Shown: one piece after another, positions 34,049 to 42,676 of the stretch
How the letters are laid out: each line of letters starts with the position of its first letter
How positions within the stretch are numbered: position 1 is the first letter of the stretch
Source: Calidifontibacter indicus
GTDB taxonomy: Bacteria > Actinomycetota > Actinomycetes > Actinomycetales > Dermatophilaceae
Assembly: GCF_003386865.1 (NCBI RefSeq)
Contig: NZ_QTUA01000001.1
Location: 682,001 to 746,000, forward strand
Direction: 5' to 3'
DNA length: 64,000 nt
Position numbers and translations under genes: made by a program
The notes under the pieces: model-generated
The model's input: the letters and a program-made list of their open reading frames with translations, nothing else
Databases searched by the model: none
Told to the model about the DNA's origin: nothing

Positions 34049-35958
34049 GGCAGCACCGCCTCGACCAAGGTGCCGTTCTCCTCACGGTCCGACACGATCA
34101 AGAGCCCGCCATGCGCATGGACTCGCTCCGTCAGGCCGCGCAGCCCGGACCCGAGACGCACGTCGGCGCCCCCAATGCCGTCGTCGCTCACCCTGACCAC
34201 AACCGAGTCGTCGTGGATGGCGATCGTGACATCGATGCGGTCGCACCCTGAGTGCTTGATCGCGTTGTTGATGGCTTCCCCCACGACGAAGTAGGCGCAT
34301 GCCTCGACCGACGCCAAAGGTCGCCGGCCGGCCAGGTCGGGCGACAGGTCGAGGGTTCCGATCCGTGCTCGTACGGGCTGGACGAACGCGCGCACGGCCG
34401 CCCCAAGCCCGTCATCGACCAGGATTTGCGGCAGCCGCCCGCCAGCCATCGCGCGGACGTCCTGCACCGCCCCCCTCAGCTCGCTGACGGTCTCGGAGAT
34501 CGCCAACCGGGCGACCGGGTCGTCAATGTAGTCACGGCTCATCTGTAGGTTCAAGGCAAGGCCGAGCAGTCGGCCCTGGAGTCCGTCATGGAGGTCTTGC
34601 TGCAGCCGTGCCCGCTCCACCTGGGCGGCGACCGAGGCCCGGCCCGACTGCCATGCCTCACGGGCCTCCATCAATGCCGGAGCCAGGACAAGTCCACAGT
34701 CGCCCCACGCCGCGGCATCGCGCCGAGCCCGAGTGTCGCCGGAGACGAGGAGAACGACATCCTCGTCTTGCTCCCGAGCCAGCACAACGTTCTCACTCGG
34801 GGTCAGGGCCAAGACCTGGCCTTCTACGTCGACCCACCTCCCGTCCTCGACGTTGAACGCCAGCGCGGCACCCTGGTCTCCCAGCAGGCGGCGAACCACG
34901 GACTCGGCGACCCCGCGGTGCCGGCCCGCCAGCAAGCCAGTCGCCCGCTCAATCTCCAAGCGCAGCTCGGCGACAGGGTCCACCACACCGGCGACCCATT
35001 GCAGGACTCGCGTCGCGCTCCACCCGAGCACGACCGTCAACGCCACTGCAATGAGTACGGCGGCCTCGCGCGTGGGCAGCAGCGTGATGGTGGCGAGCGC
35101 CACCCCGGATGCGACCAGGACGACGACTGCGAGGACCATCGCACGCATCAGACCGACCACAACGGTGCTGCGCAGAAGGGGCGAACTGTCGTCACTGAGA
35201 GCCGCGACCGACAGCAGGGCGCACCCTGTGGTGGCGACCGAGAAGCCAAGGAACAACGCCGCGATGGTGGGGTCCCCTCCCAGGGCGAGTGCGGAGCCGA
35301 GGCCACCCAGCGTTATGCACCACACGATGATCAGGACGGGTACGAGCGAGGCCAGCCCCGCAATGATCCCGCGACGACGCCGATGCCCGGCCGTGCCTCG
35401 CACTGCGGTCCAACATGCCACCGGCGCCAAGGCGAAGGAGCCGAACCACAACAGGCCGGCCACCGCGAGCAGTGGCCCACCGGACGGCTCTACCGATAGG
35501 CCCAGACCGGTCAGCACAGCGCCGACTGCCGCGACAGCGAGCACGACGCCTGCCCAACCACGGCACGAGCGACCGGTTACGTGCCCGCTGACCAGCACCG
35601 GCGCAAGTTGGACCATCGTCAGCGGCAGCACATGGCCGGCACTGGCAAGGACGGCCACCGGCCGACCGCCGACGTCGGCCGCGGCCAGGCCCAACAGCGT
35701 GGGGTACGCCAGCACACCCGTACCGAGGACGAACAACGCCAACCCGGACGCCACGCTGTGCCCGGTGCGCGATGTGACAGCCAGGATCAGCGCACCCGCC
35801 GCAGCCATCGTCCAGCGCACCGCCGCTTCCACGTGATAGTCCTCTTCCCGCCACGTAAGCGTGAGTGACACAACGAAGGCGCTCAACCCGACGAAGCCGA
35901 CAAGGGCGCACGCGGCCATCGTCTTTGACTGCACTGAGCCCGATGACATGCACCCCAT
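34036..35958 (-). CDS. Sensor histidine kinase (NarL-system type)
   Basis: The protein has 640 residues when started at ATG 35958 (MGCMSSGSVQSKTMAACALV). The frame is open to 36189, but that part is low quality and overlaps the divergent gene's leader. About ten TM helices occupy the first 360 residues. A HisKA_3 helix follows (RARLQQDLHDGLQGRLLGLALNLQ, His in LHDG), then a HATPase_c domain (VVGEAINNAIKHSG, VRVSDDGIGGADV, GSGLRGLTERV). It phosphorylates the response regulator at 33398-34048. The signal is unknown but is probably sensed in the membrane. Confidence 0.88.
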   Translation of the reverse strand: MGCMSSGSVQSKTMAACALVGFVGLSAFVVSLTLTWREEDYHVEAAVRWTMAAAGALILAVTSRTGHSVASGLALFVLGTGVLAYPTLLGLAAADVGGRPVAVLASAGHVLPLTMVQLAPVLVSGHVTGRSCRGWAGVVLAVAAVGAVLTGLGLSVEPSGGPLLAVAGLLWFGSFALAPVACWTAVRGTAGHRRRRGIIAGLASLVPVLIIVWCITLGGLGSALALGGDPTIAALFLGFSVATTGCALLSVAALSDDSSPLLRSTVVVGLMRAMVLAVVVLVASGVALATITLLPTREAAVLIAVALTVVLGWSATRVLQWVAGVVDPVAELRLEIERATGLLAGRHRGVAESVVRRLLGDQGAALAFNVEDGRWVDVEGQVLALTPSENVVLAREQDEDVVLLVSGDTRARRDAAAWGDCGLVLAPALMEAREAWQSGRASVAAQVERARLQQDLHDGLQGRLLGLALNLQMSRDYIDDPVARLAISETVSELRGAVQDVRAMAGGRLPQILVDDGLGAAVRAFVQPVRARIGTLDLSPDLAGRRPLASVEACAYFVVGEAINNAIKHSGCDRIDVTIAIHDDSVVVRVSDDGIGGADVRLGSGLRGLTERVHAHGGLLIVSDREENGTLVEAVLPCGR

Positions 35959-36064
35959 GGTGGCGCCCGGAGGCGGCCAGCGGAATAGGCGAGAACACCG
36001 ATGCCTGACTCCTCGAGCTCTCATAGCGTCGCTGGTCCGACCTGTCGATGCCCAAGGAGCCGAT

Positions 36065-36739
36065 GTGACAACCGAGACCATCCCGGCCTCAGCGCCGGCG
36101 CGCCCCCCGATCCGCGACGCCGTACCGTTCGCCACCTTCGCCGCAGTCGGCGGTTCCGTGGTGCTTGCCCTCGTCAACGGTCTCGCCAACTGGATGCTGA
36201 CCCAGGAGACGTACGAGACGACAGCCGACTACTTGAAGATCATCGACGCGCACCGCACCGTGGCGCTGGTCAGCGACGGGCTCGGGCTTCTGGCTGTCAT
36301 TCTGCTGGTGCCGGGAATCTGGGCCGTGGCCCACCGTCTCCGAGAGCGGTCGCCGATCATTGCCGGCCTCGGGGGCTGGCTGGCAGCCTCGGGCTACGTG
36401 GCCTGCATGGTGCTCGTCATCGAGGGACAGATCATGATGGCAGTCGTCGACTCAGGCGGGGACCCGGCTACGTACATCGACGCGGCGGACAATCACACGA
36501 CCTCTGTGCAGCTCCTGATCTATGTCGTCTTCGGCATCGGTGGCCTGCTGGGTCCGCTTCTGCTCGGCGTCGCGATGCTTCGCCAGCGCGATAGGTATCC
36601 GGTCTGGGCCGGTGCTGCACTGATTGCCAGCCCAGTGGCCCGGATCGGCGGCCTGGCTTTGGGCCTTCACATGTTGCCCAGCGTTGCCTCACTGATGATG
36701 GGCCTTGCCTTCGCCATGGTGATGCTCCGGCGTCGATGA
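36065..36739 (+). CDS. Six-helix integral membrane protein, DUF4386-like
   Basis: The protein has 224 residues from GTG 36065, placed 5 bases after AAGGAG. TM segments include FATFAAVGGSVVLALVNGLA, GLGLLAVILLVPGIWAVAH, LGGWLAASGYVACMVLVI, LLIYVVFGIGGLLGPLLLG and a C-terminal pair. It is divergent from the histidine kinase gene (107 bp apart) and could be its regulated target. The family assignment is tentative; a similar protein is encoded at 37565-38245. Confidence 0.65.
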   Translation: MTTETIPASAPARPPIRDAVPFATFAAVGGSVVLALVNGLANWMLTQETYETTADYLKIIDAHRTVALVSDGLGLLAVILLVPGIWAVAHRLRERSPIIAGLGGWLAASGYVACMVLVIEGQIMMAVVDSGGDPATYIDAADNHTTSVQLLIYVVFGIGGLLGPLLLGVAMLRQRDRYPVWAGAALIASPVARIGGLALGLHMLPSVASLMMGLAFAMVMLRRR

Positions 36740-36772
36740 CCCCAGGCGGCCGACTTGCCGGATGGTCCCTCC

Positions 36773-37462
36773 TCACCCGCGCGGCGACTGCCAGCCGTCT
36801 GCCCTCAGCCGCTCGATCCCGCCGACGAGCACATCGACCGCGAACTCCATCTCGAAGTCCTCGTCGCAACCGTCCGCTCCGGGTCGACGCGCCTGGGCGT
36901 CGGCCGAGATCGCGAGGATCGAGGGATAGTCGGCCGGGTCGGGGGTGCGGCCGCGTCCGGGAGGTGTGCGGGCGTCGGAGGGGCTGCGTCCGTCGTGGTC
37001 GGTGAACAGCTCGGGGCTGAACCCCCAGATGCGGTTGCCGAGCAGGTGCATCACGTGGTGGGTGAGGTCGGGCGTGAACCCCGCGCCGATGAACACCGCG
37101 CTGAGCCGTTCCATGTGGTCGAGCACGGCTGCGGTGCGTTCGGTGCGCGACTCGATGGCGCGCCGCGCCCACGGGTGCCGGCCGAGCACCGTCCGGGCTT
37201 GGCGCAGTGCCGCTCGGACGCCGCCCTGCCAGTCGCTCGGGTCGGACGGCGCATCGCTCGCCATGTCGGCGACGACCACGTCGACCATGCCGGTCAGCAG
37301 GTCGTCCTTGTCGGCCACGTGCTTGTAGAGCGCCATCGGCGTGACGCCGAGCTCGTCGGCGAGCCGGCGCATCGTCACCGCGTCGAGCCCCTCCGCGTCG
37401 GCGAGACGCACCCCGCTGCGCAGCACGCGGTCGCGGTTCAACGGTGTGGTGGCGGCTGGCAC
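36773..37462 (-). CDS. TetR family regulator (TetR_C-type)
   Basis: The protein has 229 residues from GTG 37462 (VPAATTPLNRDRVLRSGVRL), preceded by GAGGAG. The frame extends to 37522 but would then run through the operator region. The HTH is DAVTMRRLADELGVTPMALYKHVADKDDLL, typical of TetR proteins with a TetR_C ligand domain. It is divergent from the DUF4386 gene, with two large operator half-sites between them, so it probably represses that gene and itself. Confidence 0.88.
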   Translation of the reverse strand: MPAATTPLNRDRVLRSGVRLADAEGLDAVTMRRLADELGVTPMALYKHVADKDDLLTGMVDVVVADMASDAPSDPSDWQGGVRAALRQARTVLGRHPWARRAIESRTERTAAVLDHMERLSAVFIGAGFTPDLTHHVMHLLGNRIWGFSPELFTDHDGRSPSDARTPPGRGRTPDPADYPSILAISADAQARRPGADGCDEDFEMEFAVDVLVGGIERLRADGWQSPRG

Positions 37463-37489
37463 TGATCTCCTCGGGCTGTCCGGATTGAC

Positions 37490-37543
37490 AGGTATACAGC
37501 GTACACCTACCGTTGTGGGCATCGAGGTGTACGCCGTATACCT
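37490..37543. promoter_or_regulatory. Paired palindromic operator for the TetR regulator
   Basis: AGGTATACAGCGTACACCT (37490-37508) and AGGTGTACGCCGTATACCT (37525-37543) are reverse complements with one mismatch. Each is itself a rough palindrome (AGGTxTAC...GTAxACCT). They lie between the TetR start and the ATG of the DUF4386 gene (37565), separated by 16 bases, which fits two repressor dimers on one face of the helix. Confidence 0.78.
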
Positions 37544-37564
37544 CCTGTTCCCGGAGGACGAACC

Positions 37565-38245
37565 ATGTCCAGATCCACCCCGACCGCTCGCGCTGCCGCG
37601 GGCCTGTTCCTGATCACCTGGGTGACCTCGGTCGTCGCGCTACCGCTCTACGGGGGGTCGGCCTTCGGCACCGACGCCCCCCTCGCCGGGCGGACGTCGG
37701 TGCTCACCGCGGCGCTGCTCGAGGTGGTGCTCGCGGCGGCAGTCGTCGGCACCGCGATCGCGTTGTACCCGCTGCTGCGACCCTTCAGCCAAGGTGTGGC
37801 GGCCGGCTACCTGGCCCTACGAACCCTCGAGGCCACGGTGATCCTCAGCGGCGTCGTCGCGATCCTGCCCGCCGTCGCCCGCCCCGCCACCGATGCAGCG
37901 CCGGGCCTCGATGCGCACCTCGTGCAGGCACTGCACCTGATGCACGACTGGACCTTCCTGGTCGGCCCCGGTCTGCTGAATCCGATCAACGCCGCGCTGC
38001 TAGCCACACTGCTGCTGCGCCGTCGATTGGTGCCACGCATCGTGCCGTGGCTCGGCCTCGGCGGCGCGGTGGTGGTCGCTGCGATGAACCTCGCCGTCAT
38101 GTTCGGGCTCATCAAGCCTGTGCCGGCGCTCGCGGTGCCGCTGTTCGCCTGGGAAATCGGTTTGGCGGCAACGCTTTTCGTTCGCGGTCTCAAGCCACCG
38201 GCGCTAAGGACTCCCACAGGTGATGCGATCGCGGTTCCGGCATGA
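37565..38245 (+). CDS. DUF4386 domain-containing membrane protein
   Basis: The protein has 226 residues and about six TM helices. It opens ARAAAGLFLITWVTSVVALPLYG and has HLVQALHLMHDWTFLVGPGLLNPINAALLATLLLRRRLVPR, the DUF4386 pattern. A GGAGG site precedes the ATG, which lies 21 bases after the TetR operator. Function of the family is unknown; the setting implies induction by the TetR ligand. Confidence 0.83.
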   Translation: MSRSTPTARAAAGLFLITWVTSVVALPLYGGSAFGTDAPLAGRTSVLTAALLEVVLAAAVVGTAIALYPLLRPFSQGVAAGYLALRTLEATVILSGVVAILPAVARPATDAAPGLDAHLVQALHLMHDWTFLVGPGLLNPINAALLATLLLRRRLVPRIVPWLGLGGAVVVAAMNLAVMFGLIKPVPALAVPLFAWEIGLAATLFVRGLKPPALRTPTGDAIAVPA

Positions 38246-38412
38246 GTCGGTCCGTTTCGACCCGCTGATCGCGGCATTCCTGGGGGCGTCGGCTCACGGC
38301 CACGCGACCACGATGGGCAGGTGTGCCCATGCCGGCGGCGCAACCACCGGGGTCCGGGCGGCATCGCAACCGCGGAGTCTCCACCGGGGAGGCCGAACGG
38401 TAGGAGACCATC

Positions 38413-39012
38413 ATGAACCGCACTCGCACCGCCCTCGTCGCGGCCGCCGCACTCATCACGACAGCGACGTTGACCGGCTGCCAGTCGGCCGACGACACGC
38501 TGCCGCCCGCGACGTCGACCGCCACCACGACGTCGACGACGCCGAACGACATCAAGATCATCGACCTCACCGGCAAGAAGAACGCCCGCGGCATGGACGT
38601 CGCGTTGGTCAGCCCGACCGGCAACCTGCTGTGCGCGATGTCCGACCAGCCGGCCGAGCAGGGCGTCGAGCCGTACGCCGCGTGCCAGGGCGGCAAGATG
38701 CCCAACTGGGACTTCTCGCAGAAGTTCTGCGGCGTGGACACCGGCGCGGCGGTGACCACCGTCCAGGTCGACCACATCGCCCGCTGGGTGTGCCGCGGCG
38801 ACGTCGTCGGCGTCGCCCAGATCGAGGAGCAGGACTGGTGGCGCGGCCGTGGCTTCCCGATGCAGGACAACATGGCGGTGCTGCCGTACGGCTACGCGAT
38901 CCAGACCGGCACCCTCACCTGCACCTCGCAGATCGAAGGCGTCACCTGCACGAACCACCAGACCGGCGCGACCTTCTTCACCAACAAGTCGGTCACCCGG
39001 TTCGACGGGTAG
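38413..39012 (+). CDS. Putative lipoprotein
   Basis: The 199-residue protein has a lipobox signal peptide (MNRTRTALVAAAALITTATL then TGC, Cys23), a Thr/Pro-rich linker, and a domain with six further Cys residues (LLCAM, AACQGG, KFCGVD, WVCRGD, TCTSQ, VTCTN) that may form disulfides. Similar exported proteins of unknown role are common in actinobacteria. GGTAGGAG precedes the ATG. Confidence 0.72.
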   Translation: MNRTRTALVAAAALITTATLTGCQSADDTLPPATSTATTTSTTPNDIKIIDLTGKKNARGMDVALVSPTGNLLCAMSDQPAEQGVEPYAACQGGKMPNWDFSQKFCGVDTGAAVTTVQVDHIARWVCRGDVVGVAQIEEQDWWRGRGFPMQDNMAVLPYGYAIQTGTLTCTSQIEGVTCTNHQTGATFFTNKSVTRFDG

Positions 39013-39050
39013 TACGGCTCCGGACGCGGCTGATCGGCCAGGATGGATCC

Positions 39051-39509
39051 ATGACTGTGATCCGCCCCGCCGCACCGACCGACGCCGACGACATGGCGGA
39101 GGTGCAGAACGCGATCTATCGGGCCGGCCTGCGGTCGACCCCGGTCGACGTCGAGCAGATCCGTGAGCGCTACCTCGACCAGACCTACGGGATCGCGTGC
39201 CCGGTGGCCGAGCAGGACGGCCGGGTCATCGGCTTCCAGTCGCTCAAGCGGGCGTGGCCGGACAACCCCTACGACGTCGCCGAGGGGTGGGGGATCATCG
39301 GCACGCACATCCACCCCGACGCCGGCCGTGGCGGGTTGGGCCGCAAGCTGTTCGCCGAGTCGCTGGCGGCGGCGAAAGCGGCCGGCCTGCAGCACATCGA
39401 CGCGACCATCGGCGCCGACAACGAGGCCGGTCTGGCCTACTACGCGGCGATGGGCTTCGTGCCGTATCGGGACGGGGACGGTGCGATCCCGCACCGCCTC
39501 GACCTCTGA
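39051..39509 (+). CDS. GNAT family N-acetyltransferase
   Basis: The protein has 152 residues: an N-terminal strand MTVIRPAAPTDADDMAEVQN, then WGIIGTHIHPDAGRGGLGRKLFAESL with the acetyl-CoA-binding pattern (R/Q)xxGxG/A, and a terminal IGADNEAGLAYYAAMGFVPYRDG. It starts 39 bases after the lipoprotein stop. The substrate cannot be predicted. Confidence 0.88.
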   Translation: MTVIRPAAPTDADDMAEVQNAIYRAGLRSTPVDVEQIRERYLDQTYGIACPVAEQDGRVIGFQSLKRAWPDNPYDVAEGWGIIGTHIHPDAGRGGLGRKLFAESLAAAKAAGLQHIDATIGADNEAGLAYYAAMGFVPYRDGDGAIPHRLDL

Positions 39510-39523
39510 GCCGGGCTGCGGGA

Positions 39524-39802
39524 TCAGTGGTCCCGCAGGGCCTTGATCAACTCGTCCTTGTTCATGTCCGACCGGCCGTCGATGCCGACCTTGCGGGCGC
39601 GGTCCATGAGTTCGTCCTTGGTCATGTCGTCGTACGAACCCGACTCGCCACCCTTGCGGCCGACCTCCTCCCGTGAGGTGTTCGCCGCCGCGTTGGCGAT
39701 GCGGGCCGACTTCTCCTTCGAGTCGCCCTCGTCGCGCAACTTCTCGTAGAGCTCGGGGTCCTTGACCGACGGACCCGGGTCTTCGCGCTTCTTCTCAGGC
39801 AT
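39524..39802 (-). CDS. DUF7218/Rho N-terminal-like small protein
   Basis: The protein has 92 very hydrophilic residues: GPSVKDPELYEKLRDEGDSKEKSARIANAAAN followed by a SAP/Rho-N-like element (MTKDELMDRARKVGIDGRSDMNKDELIKALRDH). The first block is conserved in actinobacterial DUF7218 proteins, and the second is a nucleic-acid-binding helix-extended-loop motif. It is probably a small DNA/RNA-binding or stress-related protein. It converges with the GNAT gene. Confidence 0.78.
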   Translation of the reverse strand: MPEKKREDPGPSVKDPELYEKLRDEGDSKEKSARIANAAANTSREEVGRKGGESGSYDDMTKDELMDRARKVGIDGRSDMNKDELIKALRDH

Positions 39803-40022
39803 CGCTGCTCCTTGATCGGGGACATCTCAACGATGCCACGCACGGCGCCGCGGCGGTTCGCCCGATGGGGTGGTGTCCGTCGACGGTCGTTCCGTTCGTT
39901 CTTTCGCACACCTCGACGGCGACGATGGTGGACGCAGTCGTCGAGGCTTCACGGGACGGCGGTGCCGGCGCTCCTCGACCGCTAGGTACGATGGATCAGT
40001 CACTCGCCGATCGGAGCCGCTC

Positions 40023-40433
40023 ATGCCCAGCACTCGCACCCTCGCTCGCGTCGCACTCGGCACCTTCCTCACCTTCGCCGGCACCGGCCACCTGTCCTTC
40101 GCCCGCCAGGAGTTCCAGGCGCAGGTGCCCGACTGGTTCCCCGCCGACAAGGACGTCGTCGTGTTGGCGTCCGGGGTGGTGGAGATCGTCCAGGGTTTGG
40201 CCTTGGTGAGCGGATGGAACCAGCGGACGGTCGGCAAGGTCGTCGCCGCGTTCTTCGTCGCCGTCTTCCCCGGCAACATCAGCCAGTTCCTCGAACACAA
40301 GGACGCTTTCGGTCTCGACTCCGACGCCGCACGTGCCGTGCGCCTCGCCTTCCAGCCGCTGTTGGTGGCCTGGGCGTTGTGGTCGACGCACGGGCCGGAC
40401 GAGCGCGAAGACGGGGAGGCTGCAGCGGGCTGA
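40023..40433 (+). CDS. DoxX-like membrane protein
   Basis: The protein has 136 residues from ATG 40023 with four hydrophobic helices. It shows LARVALGTFLTFAGTGHLSFARQEFQAQVPDWFP, GVVEIVQGLALV and VVAAFFVAVFPGNISQFLEHKDAFG, the pattern of DoxX/DUF417-like proteins of actinobacteria. Its function is unknown; family members are linked to quinone or redox processes. Confidence 0.8.
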   Translation: MPSTRTLARVALGTFLTFAGTGHLSFARQEFQAQVPDWFPADKDVVVLASGVVEIVQGLALVSGWNQRTVGKVVAAFFVAVFPGNISQFLEHKDAFGLDSDAARAVRLAFQPLLVAWALWSTHGPDEREDGEAAAG

Positions 40434-40476
40434 GCGATTTCTCGCGGTTTCGAGACGCGCTCCTTCGTCGCGCTCC

Positions 40477-41631
40477 TCAACCACCGAGCGAGCTCGCCGC
40501 GCGGGCCCGCGCGGCACACCGCCGCAGATGGTCGCGTTCCGCGGTGCTTGTCGCGGCATCGGCGGCGTCCGCGTATTCGGTTGCAGCCACAGCGAACTCG
40601 CCTCGCTGCTCGTGCAGGTAGGCCGACACCGCGAGCCATCGCGGCGTGTCTGCCGGCACCTCCGACAACGCGCGCAACCAGAGTGCTGGACCGTCCGCCT
40701 CGCCGACCGCGACCGCACGATTCAGCCGCACCACCGCGCTGTCCGCGGTGAGCCGCACCAACTCGTCGTACCAACCGACGATCTGCGGCCAGTCGGTCTC
40801 GTCGGCGGTGCGGGCGTCGGCGTGCAGCGCGGCGATCGCGGCCTGCGCCTGATACTCCCCGAGCCGATCACGCGCCAGGGCGGCTTGCAACGCCTCCACA
40901 CCCTCGGCGATCTGCGAGGTGTTCCAGAGCGAGCGGTCCTGCTCGCCGAGCGGTACCAACCGTCCCTGCGCGTCGGTGCGCGAGGCCCGTCGAGCGTCGT
41001 GGATGAGCATCAACGCGAGCAGGCCGGCGACCTCGGGTTCGTCTGTGAGAGAAGCGAGTCGGCACGTCACCCTGATCGCCTCGGCGGCAAGATCGACGTC
41101 GCCGCCGTAGCCCTCGTTGAAGATCAGGTAGAGCACCCGCAGCACGGTCGCGAGGTCGCCCGGCCTGTCGAGGCGGTGGCCGCGCAGCGTGCGCTTCGCC
41201 CGACTGATCCGCTGCGCCATCGTGGCCTCGGGCACCAGATGAGCCCGCGCGATCTGCGCCGTCGTCAGTCCGGCCACCGCGCGCAACGTCAACGCCACCG
41301 CGGCCGACGACGACAGCGCCGGATGCGCACACCGGAAGTACAGCTGCAGAGTGTCGTCCTCATCGGGAACGAGCTCGGGCGCCGGCTCCCGCTCCACCGC
41401 CTCCTCCCGGCGCCGTCGCGCCTGATCAGACCGCGCCGCGTCGACCACCTTTCGCCAGGAAGCCGTTACCAGCCAAGCGAATTCGTCGCGGGGAGGATCA
41501 GTCGGCCAACTGCTCAGGGCGCTCACCAAGGCGTCCTGCACGGCGTCCTCGGCGGTCGCGAAGTCGACTCCACGCCGCTCGAGGACGCCGATCACGCCGG
41601 GCACGATCTCCCGCAGCCGGGCCTCGTCCAT
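40477..41631 (-). CDS. ECF sigma factor, ECF42 (DGPF-associated) type
   Basis: The protein has 384 residues from ATG 41631. Sigma region 2 (DFATAEDAVQDALVSALSSWP...FAWLVTASWRKVVDAAR) and region 4 (VALTLRAVAGLTTAQIARAHLVPEATMAQRISRAKRTLR) are followed by the long C-terminal extension (DUF6596, then TPR-like repeats: NEGYGG, LIHDARR, LGEYQAQAAIAALHA). This layout and the upstream DGPF gene define the ECF42 group. It is co-transcribed with that gene, 5 bases apart. Starts further upstream run into the DGPF gene. Confidence 0.9.
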   Translation of the reverse strand: MDEARLREIVPGVIGVLERRGVDFATAEDAVQDALVSALSSWPTDPPRDEFAWLVTASWRKVVDAARSDQARRRREEAVEREPAPELVPDEDDTLQLYFRCAHPALSSSAAVALTLRAVAGLTTAQIARAHLVPEATMAQRISRAKRTLRGHRLDRPGDLATVLRVLYLIFNEGYGGDVDLAAEAIRVTCRLASLTDEPEVAGLLALMLIHDARRASRTDAQGRLVPLGEQDRSLWNTSQIAEGVEALQAALARDRLGEYQAQAAIAALHADARTADETDWPQIVGWYDELVRLTADSAVVRLNRAVAVGEADGPALWLRALSEVPADTPRWLAVSAYLHEQRGEFAVAATEYADAADAATSTAERDHLRRCAARARAASSLGG

Positions 41632-41636
41632 CGACG

Positions 41637-42053
41637 TCAGCCGTGGCAGTTCTGCGGGTCGTCGGGGGCCGAGGTGAGGAACGGCCGCACCTCGAGCCTC
41701 TCGTGGATCGGGCGCCCGCCCTTGCCCGGCGCCGCCGACAGTTCGCCGGCGAGCTCGACCGCGCGGTCCCACGAGTCGACGTCGATGATCATCCAACCGG
41801 CGATCAGGTCCTTGGTCTCCGCGAACGGCCCGTCAACCACCGGCGGTTTGCCCTCGCCGTCGTACTGCACCCACGCGCCCTTCGGCGCCAGCGCCTGCCC
41901 GTCGACGTACTCGCCGGTGCCGGTGAGCTTCGTCGCGAAGTCGTTCATGTACGCGATGTGGGCGTCGATCTCGTCCTGCGTCCACTCGTCCATCGGGTGG
42001 TCGTTCACGCCGGCCGGAGCGCCGCGGTAGTGCTTCAGCATCAGGTACTTCAT
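41637..42053 (-). CDS. YCII-related/DGPF domain protein
   Basis: The protein has 138 residues: MKYLMLKHYRG..., DGPFAETKDLIAGWMIIDVDSWDRAVELAGEL and IHERLEVRPF. The DGPF signature and YCII-type ferredoxin-like fold are clear. Genes of this type accompany ECF42 sigma factors and are among their known targets. It is likely the first gene of the sigma operon, and its AGAAGGAG-like site precedes the ATG. Confidence 0.9.
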   Translation of the reverse strand: MKYLMLKHYRGAPAGVNDHPMDEWTQDEIDAHIAYMNDFATKLTGTGEYVDGQALAPKGAWVQYDGEGKPPVVDGPFAETKDLIAGWMIIDVDSWDRAVELAGELSAAPGKGGRPIHERLEVRPFLTSAPDDPQNCHG

Positions 42054-42232
42054 GGTCGTTCTCCTTCTGAGCCTCGGACGGCCGCAGTGGCCGCCTCACT
42101 GTGGAGACGGAGCCGGATCGCCGTTCTTGACATCGTCCTCGACCTTTGTCAGATGCGGTCCGGTGATTCGCGCAGCTCGTTCATCCTGCGCTCGATGTCC
42201 GGAGCCGGCCACCAGTGGTGAGAGTGATCGTC

Positions 42233-42604
42233 CTACGCCGGAATGAGGAGTACGTGCTGGCGATCGCGGGGGCTCAGCCACGCCGCGATTTCGGCATCGA
42301 ACGTGGCGAGGACGGCGCCCGACTCTGCTGCGAGATTGACCAGATGGAGGTCGGTGACCTGGCGATGACCCATGATCACCGCGGTGTCGACCGTCGGTCG
42401 CGTAAGTGTCGTGTCGTCGACAAGGAAGGTCCACCGGGAGTCGGCGCGCATCCCGCGCATGACCGCCAACGCTTCCGCTGCTTCGCGTTGGCTGCCCGTG
42501 ATGACGGGGTTGAGCAGCATTCGAATGAGTGATGACTCCGTGATCGAGCAGGTTGCCCACGCGCTTCGATCGGCCAGGAATCGATGGGCGCTTCGGTGAT
42601 GGCA
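42233..42604 (-). pseudogene. VapC-type PIN toxin, N-terminally truncated
   Basis: Reading the minus strand from about 42604 gives CHHRSAHRFLADRSAWATCS, ITESSLIRMLLNPVITGSQ and, after a linker, VIMGHRQVTDLHLVNLAAES, ending VLLIPA at 42233. WATCSITE and DLHLVxLA...LATFD are VapC signatures. The N-terminal strand with the first catalytic Asp (usually DVNVLIAL) is missing: a TGA stands in frame directly upstream. No vapB antitoxin gene is seen. An internal ATG at 42520 could give only 95 residues. Confidence 0.6.
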
Positions 42605-42676
42605 TCAGCACATCACGGCATTGGTCGGCCCGAGACCGATCCGCGCAGCGACTCGACGCGGCGTACGGTCGGTGCG

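Noticed and set aside
42146-42221. Short minus-strand frame reading HWWPAPDIERRMNELRESPD before a stop
   Set aside because: It looks somewhat protein-like but has only about 25 codons without a clear start, so it was not listed as a gene.
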